From Rhizobium sp. Q54 (GTDB taxonomy: Bacteria > Pseudomonadota > Alphaproteobacteria > Rhizobiales > Beijerinckiaceae), in NCBI GenBank assembly GCA_945903655.1, contig CAMDOY010000060.1:1-13727 (forward strand): a stretch of 13,727 nt of DNA. Reading direction: 5' to 3'. A model generated the notes under the pieces. It was not told the DNA's origin, searched no databases, and saw nothing but the letters and a program-made list of their open reading frames with translations. The translations under genes were made by a program, and so were the position numbers. Of the stretch, positions 6,326-13,251 are shown piece after piece; position 1 is the first letter of the stretch; each line of letters begins with the position of its first letter.

Positions 6326-7360
6326 ATGGCTGATCTGTTCGCGCCCTGGGGGTTCTGGTCGGGGCTGCCCTGCGCCATCGAGACCGCCCCCCCGCCCTTC
6401 GCCACGCTTGATCGCGTGCTGCTGGAGCTGCCCACCCTCGAGCTGCGCGGGCGCGCGGCGGACCGGGGCCGCAAGGGGACCCCGGTGCTGATCGTGGCGC
6501 CCTTCGCGCTGCATGATGCGGCCATCGCTGATTTTGCTGATGGATTCAGTCTGGCGGCGGTGCTGGACTTTGCGGGGCCGGTGGCCCTCACCCGCTGGAA
6601 ATCCGCCACCGCCGACATGAAGCTGCTGACCATCGATTCCTATCTGGCGGAATTGAATGTGGCCGTGGATGAGCTGGGCGGGCGGGCGATTCTCGTGGGC
6701 CTGTGTCAGGGCGGCTGGCTGGCGGCGGTCTATGCGGCGCGCTTTCCCGCCAAGGTCGCGGCGCTGGTCGTGGCGGGGGCGCCCATCGATCTGGCGGCGG
6801 CGCCTTCGCAGATCGTGGAGAATGTGGCGGCGACCCCGGCCTTCTGGCTGCACGGCTATCTCAGCGCCTTCGGCGGGCTGGCGCCGGGGGAGCATCGGCG
6901 CATGCAGTGGACCCGCGAGAGCCTCGACACGACCGCCCGCGAGGCCCTGCAACGGGAGCCAACGCCCGCCCAGCAAGCGGCCTTCGACCGCTGGAACGGC
7001 TTCACCCTCGCCCTGCCCGGGCCTTTCTTCGTGCAGGCGACCGAGTGGCTGTTTCGCGAGAACCGGCTGGCGCGGGGCTGTTTTTGCGCCCTGGGCAAGC
7101 CCTGCGATCTCGGGGCGATCACGGCGCCGATCTTCGTGCTGGCGGCGGCGGGGGACGTGGTGATCCCCCCGCCCCAGACCCTCGCTTTGCGGGATCTCTG
7201 CCCTCGGGCGAAGGTCAGCGCAAGGGTCGCGCCGGGGGTGCATCTGTCCCTCTTCATGGGGGCGGATATGCTGGCGGGGCCGTGGCGGGAGATTGCGGGG
7301 GAGCTGGCGGGGCTCACCCCTTCACGATCTTCTCGATCTCGTGGACTGGATGCTTCGTGA
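6326..7360 (+). CDS. PhaC-like alpha/beta hydrolase with cysteine nucleophile
   Basis: A 344-aa protein of the alpha/beta-hydrolase fold. Its nucleophile elbow is GLCQGG with Cys127, the G-X-C-X-G lipase-like box of polyhydroxyalkanoate (PHA) synthases and some PHA depolymerase relatives; ordinary esterases have Ser there. The likely acid is Asp277 in AAAGDVVIPP and the base is His306 in PGVHLSLFMG, both in the order seen in PhaC. It is much shorter than a true PhaC (about 560-600 aa) and lacks the long N-terminal domain, so a PHA synthase-like or depolymerase-like acyltransferase or hydrolase is the safest name. The ATG at 6326 follows a GGAGACAGGGGG purine stretch; an upstream in-frame ATG at 6248 would overlap the promoter. 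The last 14 or so residues (TPSRSSRSRG...) are low-complexity and are encoded opposite the end of the next gene. Confidence 0.8.
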   Translation: MADLFAPWGFWSGLPCAIETAPPPFATLDRVLLELPTLELRGRAADRGRKGTPVLIVAPFALHDAAIADFADGFSLAAVLDFAGPVALTRWKSATADMKLLTIDSYLAELNVAVDELGGRAILVGLCQGGWLAAVYAARFPAKVAALVVAGAPIDLAAAPSQIVENVAATPAFWLHGYLSAFGGLAPGEHRRMQWTRESLDTTAREALQREPTPAQQAAFDRWNGFTLALPGPFFVQATEWLFRENRLARGCFCALGKPCDLGAITAPIFVLAAAGDVVIPPPQTLALRDLCPRAKVSARVAPGVHLSLFMGADMLAGPWREIAGELAGLTPSRSSRSRGLDAS

Positions 7361-7757
7361 GGTCCTTGTCGATTTCGCCGATGACCCGGTCGTGCAAGCT
7401 CTTGCCCGCGATCTTGCGGATGGTCGCCAGCGCCCGGGGCGGCGCCACCAGCACCACCTCGCGCACGTCATTGGCGTCGCACAGGGCGGTGAAGGCGTCC
7501 ACGGCCCGGCGCACAAAGGCGTCCTCCGCCGCCTGATGCCAGTCGGTTCCCTCGATGGAGCTGCGCGGCCCGAAGGCGTTGCCAAGGCGACCGGGCTCAT
7601 CGGCGCCCAGATCCGCCGTATGGGAGGCGCCGGTCTCGTGCATCTCCTGCTCCACCGTGAAGGCGGGCTTGGCCGCCGGGCCCCCATTACGAATGAACAG
7701 GGCCTTGCGGCCATCGCAGACCAGCAAGCGCGTCTCAGGGTGGAGGATACGGTCCAT
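7314..7757 (-). CDS. Host-attachment / baeRF-family protein
   Basis: A 147-aa protein of the family named 'protein required for attachment to host cells', related to bacterial/archaeal release-factor-like (baeRF) domains. The N-terminus carries RLLVCDGRKALFIRNGG, the family's strand-turn-strand that usually reads ..VADG.+A+.., and the C-terminus has the family signature VVLVAPPRALATIRKIAG followed by RVIGEIDKDLTKHPVHEIEK. The biochemical role is unsettled; the name comes from a plant-attachment phenotype, and the fold suggests an RNA- or ribosome-linked function. The ATG at 7757 has GGAG upstream. No signal peptide is seen. Its 3' end overlaps the convergent PhaC-like gene by 47 bases. The upstream binding-protein gene is on the same strand, 78 bases away, so co-transcription is possible. 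Confidence 0.9.
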   Translation of the reverse strand: MDRILHPETRLLVCDGRKALFIRNGGPAAKPAFTVEQEMHETGASHTADLGADEPGRLGNAFGPRSSIEGTDWHQAAEDAFVRRAVDAFTALCDANDVREVVLVAPPRALATIRKIAGKSLHDRVIGEIDKDLTKHPVHEIEKIVKG

Positions 7758-7835
7758 CAGCGAACTCCGTCAGGGGAAACCAACGAGGGAACGCGCAGGG
7801 AGGGGGAAATGATCCCGTAGAGCCAAAGGGAGATG

Positions 7836-8546
7836 CTAGCCGGAGACCAGGCCCGTCTCCTTCATGAGCGCAAGCGCGGGCGCCTCGCGCAGGAAGGCGA
7901 GCAATTGGCGCGCCTGCGCGGGCGCCTGCCCCTGTTTGCCAGCCGCCGCCACAAAGGGCGTGCCCAGGCCCATGGCCTGCGGAATGACCCCGGTGAAGGT
8001 GACGCCCTCCACCGTGATGATCTCGCTCAGAAGGGTGATCACCCCATCCGGATGCCCCTTCGCCACGGCGGCGGAGACCACGGAGCCCGGCCCTTCAATG
8101 AAATGGGCGCGGGATTTCAGGTCCTCGCCAAAGCCAAGGCGCGTCGCGGCGGCGATGATGTCCATGCCGAGGTTCGTCCCCGCCTTGGGATCGGACAGGC
8201 CGACCGATGGCAAGGAGCGGATGAGATCGGCGAAACCCTCGACCGTATCGATGGGCCGCGCCGCCAGCCCCGCCCGCAGCCCCATGCCAACCGGGCTTTT
8301 GGCGACGATGAAGCGGGTCTGCGGGTCCAGCTGGGCGGAGGCCTCGTCATTCAGGCTGCCGAGGGTGACGACAGCGGCGTCAAACCCCGCGCCGGCCGAC
8401 ACCAGTTCTCGCGTTTTGGCGGGAGCGCCGAAGGTGAGCGAAACGGAAACGCCGGAGATCTGCGTAAAGAGAGGCGCGATCTTCTCCATGGCTGAGCGAA
8501 AGCCGCCCGCGCAGATGACGTGAATCGCCGTTTTGTCGGAAGTCAT
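7836..8546 (-). CDS. ModA-like substrate-binding protein without a signal peptide
   Basis: A 236-aa protein with the fold of type II periplasmic binding proteins of the ModA (molybdate) group. It begins IHVICAGGFRSAMEKIAPLF, parallel to ModA's ..V.AA.SL..A+..IA..F, and continues with GAPAKTRELVSAGAGFDAAVV, GLSDPKAGTNLGMDII and GVIPQAMGLGTPFVAA, where ModA relatives bind the ligand. It starts straight into the first strand: there is no signal peptide, and an in-frame stop (8556-8558) four codons before the ATG rules out a longer form. It therefore either stays in the cytoplasm or is exported by an unknown route. The ribosome binding site GAGGAA precedes the ATG. It is divergent from a molybdenum-hydroxylase operon, so a link to molybdate or cofactor handling, or to sensing the pathway's substrate, is attractive but unproven. 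Confidence 0.85.
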   Translation of the reverse strand: MTSDKTAIHVICAGGFRSAMEKIAPLFTQISGVSVSLTFGAPAKTRELVSAGAGFDAAVVTLGSLNDEASAQLDPQTRFIVAKSPVGMGLRAGLAARPIDTVEGFADLIRSLPSVGLSDPKAGTNLGMDIIAAATRLGFGEDLKSRAHFIEGPGSVVSAAVAKGHPDGVITLLSEIITVEGVTFTGVIPQAMGLGTPFVAAAGKQGQAPAQARQLLAFLREAPALALMKETGLVSG

Positions 8547-8566
8547 GGGGTTTCCTCACGCCTGTG

Positions 8567-8598
8567 ATTTTAGGCGGAAGTTTCGACCATTTCCGCCT
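8567..8598 (-). promoter_or_regulatory. Operator-like inverted repeat over a candidate promoter of the ModA-like gene
   Basis: A perfect 8-base inverted repeat, aggcggaa (8572-8579) / ttccgcct (8591-8598) with 11 bases between, sits 26-52 bases upstream of the ModA-like start codon. On the minus strand it adjoins a good -10 box, TAAAAT (8572-8567), that has no recognisable -35 box, so the repeat lies in the place of the -35 box and spacer. That layout suits a dimeric transcription factor; a hairpin in RNA is the alternative. Confidence 0.45.
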
Positions 8599-8599
8599 G

Positions 8600-8609
8600 A
8601 TTTGCAAAT
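8600..8609. promoter_or_regulatory. Perfect 10-base palindrome in the divergent region
   Basis: The sequence atttgcaaat is its own reverse complement and stands two bases from the inverted repeat at 8572-8598. AT-rich palindromes of this type in a GC-rich divergent intergenic region are typical regulator half-sites. It shares the core TTGCA with further copies at 8623-8628 and 8650-8655 and an inverted copy, ctgcaa, at 8679-8684. Confidence 0.35.
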
Positions 8610-8714
8610 GAACGCCCGAGCCTTGCAGGGGGGCCGGGTCTGTGATCTTTTGCAGCCAGGACGAGCGATGGTCGACAGCTGCAACAGCGGCCAGGCTCGG
8701 TTCCCGGAGGAAGA

Positions 8715-9593
8715 ATGAAGCCCGCCCCCTTCACCTATCACGACCCCGCAACCACTGCGGAAGCCGTGGCTGTGCTCGCCAGCCATGAGAATGCGCGGCC
8801 CCTGGCTGGCGGCCAGTCGCTCGTGCCCATGATGAACTTTCGCTACGCCGCGCCCGACCATCTCGTGGATCTCAACGGAATCGAATCGCTGCGGAGCCTC
8901 GAGGTCGGCGCGCGCATCGCCATCGGCGCCATGACGCGCCAGCGCGAGGTGGAGTTTTCCACCGATCTGGCTGCGGCCTGCCCCATTCTGATCGAGGCCC
9001 TGCGCCATGTGGGCCATCGCCAGACCCGCAATCGCGGCACCATCGGCGGCTCCCTCTGCCATCTCGACCCCGCCGCCGAGACCCCCGCGATCATGCTGCT
9101 GCATGACGCCACGGTCACCACGCAGTCCGCCGCAGGATCGCGCGATCTGCCCATGGGCGACTTCGCGCTGGGCTTCATGACCAGCGCTCTGGAGCCCGAC
9201 GAATTGCTCACCCGCGTCTCCTTCGACGCCTGGCCGCAGGATCACGGTTGGGGCTTTGAAGAATACGCCCGCCGCCACGGCGATTTCGCCATCGCCTCCG
9301 CAGGCGTGCTGCTGACCCTCGATGCGCGCGGCGCCGTGGAGAGGTTCGCCATGGTGATCGGCGGCCTTGGGCCAACACCCCAACGCTTGCACGATTTCGA
9401 GGCGCAGGCGCTGGGCGCCATGCCCGACGATGATTTCATCAAGGCCGCAGCCAACGCCGCCCGGAGCGTCGAGGCGATGGACGACGCCCATGTGAGCGCA
9501 CGCTATCGCCAGCACCTCGCCTCCGTCATGTCCGCCCGCGCCCTGCGCCGGGCCCTCGCCTGCGCGGCCCAGAGGAGCCTTCAGCATGCCTGA
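8715..9593 (+). CDS. Molybdenum hydroxylase, FAD-binding (CoxM-like) subunit
   Basis: A 292-aa FAD-binding subunit of a xanthine dehydrogenase / aldehyde oxidase / CO dehydrogenase-type enzyme. FAD-contact motifs are visible: AGGQSLVPMM (residues 32-41), and RNRGTIGGSLCHLDPAAE near residue 110, which matches the family's NRGT+GG+L..ADPAAE. The C-terminal part with HGDFAIASAGVLL matches the CoxM C-terminal domain. It passes electrons from the iron-sulfur subunit to an acceptor such as a quinone, oxygen or NAD. GGAGG (8706-8710) precedes the ATG by four bases, a slightly short spacing. Its stop overlaps the next gene by 8 bases, a sign of translational coupling, and it is the first gene of the plus-strand operon. 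Confidence 0.95.
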   Translation: MKPAPFTYHDPATTAEAVAVLASHENARPLAGGQSLVPMMNFRYAAPDHLVDLNGIESLRSLEVGARIAIGAMTRQREVEFSTDLAAACPILIEALRHVGHRQTRNRGTIGGSLCHLDPAAETPAIMLLHDATVTTQSAAGSRDLPMGDFALGFMTSALEPDELLTRVSFDAWPQDHGWGFEEYARRHGDFAIASAGVLLTLDARGAVERFAMVIGGLGPTPQRLHDFEAQALGAMPDDDFIKAAANAARSVEAMDDAHVSARYRQHLASVMSARALRRALACAAQRSLQHA

Positions 9594-10083
9594 CATCCGC
9601 AAGATTTCCGTCACCGTGAATGGCAAGCGCCATGAAGCGGAGGTCGAAAGCCGCCTGCTGCTCGCCGATTTCCTGCGCAACACCCTCGACCTCACGGGCA
9701 CCCATGTGGGCTGCGAGCATGGCGTCTGCGGCGCCTGCACCGTCATGGTGGACGATCACTCCGCCCGCTCGTGCCTCATGTTCGCGGTGCAGGCCAATGG
9801 CAAGTCGATCACGACCATCGAGGGCCTCGCGCAGGCCGATGGCTCGCTGTCGATCCTGCAGGAGGCCTTCCGCCAGAAGCATGGGCTGCAATGCGGCTTC
9901 TGCACCCCGGGCATGCTGATCACGCTGACCGAGCATCTGCGCGACAATCCGGATCCCACCGAAGAAGAATTGCGCGAGGTGCTGACCGGCAATCTGTGCC
10001 GCTGCACCGGGTATCAGGCCATTGTCGAGGCCGGTCTCGACGCCGCAGCAAAAATGCGCGCCAGCAAAGCGGAGCATGCGTGA
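9586..10083 (+). CDS. Molybdenum hydroxylase, 2Fe-2S (CoxS-like) subunit
   Basis: A 165-aa iron-sulfur subunit with both expected [2Fe-2S] clusters. The plant-ferredoxin-like N-terminal domain has Cys43, Cys48 and Cys51 in GCEHGVCGAC plus Cys63. The C-terminal helical domain has Cys103 and Cys106 in LQCGFCTPGM and Cys138 and Cys140 in LTGNLCRCTGY. All eight ligands are present, so it should be fully functional in carrying electrons from the Mo site to FAD. The ATG overlaps the end of the FAD subunit gene by 8 bases and is preceded by GAGGAG (9572-9577). The stop shares one base with the start of the large subunit gene. Confidence 0.97.
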   Translation: MPDIRKISVTVNGKRHEAEVESRLLLADFLRNTLDLTGTHVGCEHGVCGACTVMVDDHSARSCLMFAVQANGKSITTIEGLAQADGSLSILQEAFRQKHGLQCGFCTPGMLITLTEHLRDNPDPTEEELREVLTGNLCRCTGYQAIVEAGLDAAAKMRASKAEHA

Positions 10084-12416
10084 TGGGGATGCGTTTTTTC
10101 GGCGCCAGCGTTCTGCGCAAGGAAGACCCGGCCCTGCTCACCGGCAAGGGCCGCTATGTGGATGACGTGAAGCTGCCGGGCATGCTGCACGCCGCCTTCG
10201 TGCGCAGCACCTACGCCCATGCGCTGATCAAGAGCATCGACAAGAGCGCGGCGCTCGCCCTACCCGGCGTCGTGGCCGTGCTCACCCATGCGGATCTGCC
10301 CGAGCCCATGCGCTCGCGTCGCCTGCCGCTCTATGTGCCCCACCCCGCCATCAAGCAGACCTTCATGCCCTGGCCGCTCGCCAAGGACGAAGCCTGTTTC
10401 GCGGGCGAGGCCATCGCCATCGTCGTCGCCGAAAGCCGCTATATCGCGGAGGACGCAGCGGCGCTGGTGGAGGTCGATTACGAGGTGCTGCCCGCCTCCA
10501 TCGATCCGCGCGAGGCGATCCTAGCGGGCGCGCCGCTCGCCCAGCATGGCGCCACAAGCAACATCGTCACGCAGGTGCCGGTAAAGATCGGCGACACCGA
10601 CAAGGCCTTCGCCAACGCGCCGCATATCTTCCGCGAGCAATTCGCCATGCATCGCGGCGGGCCCTTCTTTCTGGAATGCCGCGGCGTCGTGGCCGATTGG
10701 GACGCGACGGCGGAACAACTCACCGTTCACGCTTCCTCGCAGGGCTCCCATCGCTTCAAGCGCACCTTCATCGATCTGCTGGACCTCGCCGACAATCAGG
10801 TGCGGGTCATCACCAATGATGTGGGCGGCGGCTTCGGCCCCAAGGGCTCCTTCTATGTGGAATATGCCGCGCTGGCGGCGGCCACCATCGCGGTCGGCAA
10901 GCCCGTCAAATGGATCGAGGACCGGCGCGAGAATTTCGTCGCGACCCAGCAGGAGCGCGACCAATATTGGGACATGGAAGTCGCCGTCAATGAACAGGGC
11001 AAGCTGCTGGGCCTGCGCGGCAAGCTCGTCCATGACGGCGGCGCTTACGTGACCTGGGGGCTGGTGCTGCCATGGATCGCGGCGACTTCGGTCATCGGCC
11101 CCTATGTGCTGCCGAATTACCAGCTCGAACTCATCGTCGCCATGACGAACAAGATCACCTGCAGCCCCGTACGCGGCGCCGGGCGTCCGCAGGGTTGTTT
11201 CGTCATGGAACGCATGATGGATCGCATCGCACAGGAACTCGGTCTTGACCGGGGCGAGGTGCGGCGTCGCAACTTCATCCAGCCCGATCAGTTCCCCTAC
11301 AAGGTCGGCCTCATCTTCAGGGATGGGCGCCCCGTCACCTATGACAGCGGCGATTATCCCAAGAGCCAGCAGATGGCGCTGGACCATATGGATTGGGAGA
11401 ACTTCCGCACTAGGCAGGAAGCGGCGCTGAAGCAGGGCCGCTATATCGGCATCGGCCTCAGCAACGCGGTGGAAGGTACGGGCCTCGGGCCTTATGAAGG
11501 CGCGACCATCCGCATCTCCACCAGCGGCAAGATCGTGGTCTTCACCGGCGCGACTCCCCAGGGCCAATCGCACAAGACCACGCTGGCGCAGATCGCCGCC
11601 GATCATCTGGGCGTCGATTACAACGATGTGAGCGTGGTGACGGCGGACACTGCGACCATTCCCTTCGGCATGGGCACCTTCGCCTCGCGCACCGCCGTGA
11701 ATGCGGGCTCCTCGGTTCATCTGGCGGCCATCGAGGTGCGCGAGAAGATCAAGAAGATCGCCTCCGAACTGCTGGAAGTCTCGCCGGACGATCTCGAACT
11801 GAAGGACGGCGCGGTGGAAGTGCGGGGCGTGCCGGGGCTGCGCAAGACCTTCCGCGAACTCGCCTATAACGCGGTGGGCCTCTATGGCTTCTCCATGAAG
11901 GCGGATCGCGACCCCGGCCTGGAAGCCACAAGCTATTTCAAGCCGGAGCAGTCGACCTACGCCAACAGTTGCCATGTGGCTGAAGTCGAGGTTGATATCG
12001 AGACCGGCCATGTGAAGGTGACGCGCGTGCTCGTCAATCACGACTGCGGCAATGTCATCAATCCCATGGTCGTGGAGGGGCAGATCGTGGGCGGCGTGGC
12101 CCATGGCATCGGCAACGCCCTGTTCGAGCGCCTGCTGTTCGATGAGACCGGCCAGCCCCTCACCACCAGCTTCGCCGATTATCTCCTGCCCATGGCCACC
12201 GATGTGCCGAATGTGGAGACCCTCCATACGGAGACGCCCTCCCCGCTCAACCCAATCGGCGTGAAGGGCGCTGGCGAAGGCGGCACCATCGCGGTCATCG
12301 CGGCGATCATCAGCGCCGTGGAGGACGCCCTGCGCCCCTTCAACGTGCGCCTGACGGAGATGCCTATCTCGCCGGAGCGCATCGTCGAACTGGTGCTCGA
12401 CGCGAAACATAAATAG
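10083..12416 (+). CDS. Molybdenum hydroxylase, molybdopterin-binding (CoxL-like, form II type) large subunit
   Basis: A 777-aa catalytic subunit binding Mo-molybdopterin cytosine dinucleotide. The N-terminal a/b hammerhead domain reads GASVLRKEDPALLTGKGRYVDD and PGMLHAAFVRS. Cofactor motifs follow: GGGFGPKG, GQSHKTTLAQIAAD, and the catalytic Glu732 in GVKGAGEGGTIAV. At the site where true CO dehydrogenase (form I) has AYRCSFR, this protein has PVRGAGRP (residues 362-369), the form II/aldehyde-oxidase-like sequence, so it lacks the Cys that binds Cu and is not expected to oxidise CO efficiently. The substrate is more likely an aldehyde, an N-heterocycle or an aromatic acid or its CoA ester. 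The ATG at 10083 overlaps the CoxS stop by one base (TGATG) with GGAG eight bases upstream; an ATG at 10089 is a close alternative. Confidence 0.95.
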   Translation: MGMRFFGASVLRKEDPALLTGKGRYVDDVKLPGMLHAAFVRSTYAHALIKSIDKSAALALPGVVAVLTHADLPEPMRSRRLPLYVPHPAIKQTFMPWPLAKDEACFAGEAIAIVVAESRYIAEDAAALVEVDYEVLPASIDPREAILAGAPLAQHGATSNIVTQVPVKIGDTDKAFANAPHIFREQFAMHRGGPFFLECRGVVADWDATAEQLTVHASSQGSHRFKRTFIDLLDLADNQVRVITNDVGGGFGPKGSFYVEYAALAAATIAVGKPVKWIEDRRENFVATQQERDQYWDMEVAVNEQGKLLGLRGKLVHDGGAYVTWGLVLPWIAATSVIGPYVLPNYQLELIVAMTNKITCSPVRGAGRPQGCFVMERMMDRIAQELGLDRGEVRRRNFIQPDQFPYKVGLIFRDGRPVTYDSGDYPKSQQMALDHMDWENFRTRQEAALKQGRYIGIGLSNAVEGTGLGPYEGATIRISTSGKIVVFTGATPQGQSHKTTLAQIAADHLGVDYNDVSVVTADTATIPFGMGTFASRTAVNAGSSVHLAAIEVREKIKKIASELLEVSPDDLELKDGAVEVRGVPGLRKTFRELAYNAVGLYGFSMKADRDPGLEATSYFKPEQSTYANSCHVAEVEVDIETGHVKVTRVLVNHDCGNVINPMVVEGQIVGGVAHGIGNALFERLLFDETGQPLTTSFADYLLPMATDVPNVETLHTETPSPLNPIGVKGAGEGGTIAVIAAIISAVEDALRPFNVRLTEMPISPERIVELVLDAKHK

Positions 12417-12439
12417 ACGACGCCTGAGGGATGAGACAC

Positions 12440-13228
12440 ATGAACTTCAGAACCCAATCGGGCCTTGGCATCGCCTATCGCTCGCGCGGACAGGGCCGCA
12501 CCATGGTGCTGCTGCATCCGGTGGGCCTGTGCGGCGCCTTCTGGGATCCCGTGGTGGCGGAGCTGGAAAACGAGTTCCGGCTCATCACCCCCGACGCGCG
12601 CGGCCATGGGCAGAGCGACGTGCCCGCGCAGGCCTTCGGGCTCGATGACCTCGCCGACGATGTCGCCGAACTCATCCGCGCCGTGGGCCAGGCGCCGAGC
12701 CTTGTGGTCGGCTGCTCCATGGGCGGCATGACCGCGCAGGCGCTCGGCGTCCGCGCGCCGGAGTTGTTGGCGGGCGTGGTGATCGCCAACACCGCCCATC
12801 GCCGCAATGATGATGGCCGCGCCGTTATGGAGCAACGGGCGCAAGCCGCCCTCAAGGGCATGCCCACGGTGCTGAAGACAACGCTGTCGCGCTGGTTCGA
12901 CGCCGATCTGCAACTGCTGCGGCCCGAACTGGTGATGCAGGCCCGCGACTGGTTGCTGGAGGCGGACCCTGTGGTCCACTGCTGGTCCTGGCGCGCCATT
13001 CGCGATCTCAACTACGCCACGCAGCTGGAGATCATGCGTCGCCCCGCCATGGCCATTGCGGGCCTGCGGGATCAATCGACGCCCGTCAGCGCCATGAAGG
13101 ATCTGGCGGCGACCATTCCCGGTTGCGACTATCGCGAACTCGATACAGGACACCTCGCCCCCCTCGAACAACCCGCACAATTCGCAGCGCTTCTGCGCAG
13201 CTTCGCGAACCGCGTCTACGCCGCCTGA
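12440..13228 (+). CDS. Alpha/beta hydrolase (3-oxoadipate enol-lactonase-like)
   Basis: A 262-aa alpha/beta-fold hydrolase resembling PcaD-type enol-lactonases. Visible features are LLHPVGLCGAFWD at the oxyanion strand, DARGHGQSD (residues 52-60), the nucleophile elbow VVGCSMGGMTAQ with Ser93, acid Asp211 in AGLRDQSTP, and base His238 in LDTGHLAPLEQP. All three members of the triad are in place. A role in opening a lactone or ester made by the Mo hydroxylase or UbiD enzyme is possible. The ATG at 12440 is preferred to the one at 12431 because GAGGG (12426-12430) touches the latter but is nine bases from the former. It begins 23 bases after coxL and ends 23 bases before the UbiD gene, so all share one transcript. 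Confidence 0.9.
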   Translation: MNFRTQSGLGIAYRSRGQGRTMVLLHPVGLCGAFWDPVVAELENEFRLITPDARGHGQSDVPAQAFGLDDLADDVAELIRAVGQAPSLVVGCSMGGMTAQALGVRAPELLAGVVIANTAHRRNDDGRAVMEQRAQAALKGMPTVLKTTLSRWFDADLQLLRPELVMQARDWLLEADPVVHCWSWRAIRDLNYATQLEIMRRPAMAIAGLRDQSTPVSAMKDLAATIPGCDYRELDTGHLAPLEQPAQFAALLRSFANRVYAA

Positions 13229-13251
13229 GCGGCGCCAACAGGATTCAGGAC

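Noticed and set aside
5087..7243. 718-codon open frame on the minus strand across the reductase, tRNA and PhaC-like genes
   Set aside because: It runs through a tRNA gene and two well-supported genes on the other strand and encodes no recognisable domain.
10521..12410. 629-codon open frame on the minus strand, antisense to the Mo hydroxylase large subunit
   Set aside because: The plus-strand frame has unmistakable cofactor motifs and the catalytic Glu, while the antisense product has no recognisable domain; it is a composition artefact.
10083..12416. Annotation as carbon monoxide dehydrogenase (CoxL)
   Set aside because: The active-site loop reads VRGAGR instead of the form I AYRCSFR, so the Cu-binding Cys is missing. 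It is named as a form II-type Mo hydroxylase instead.
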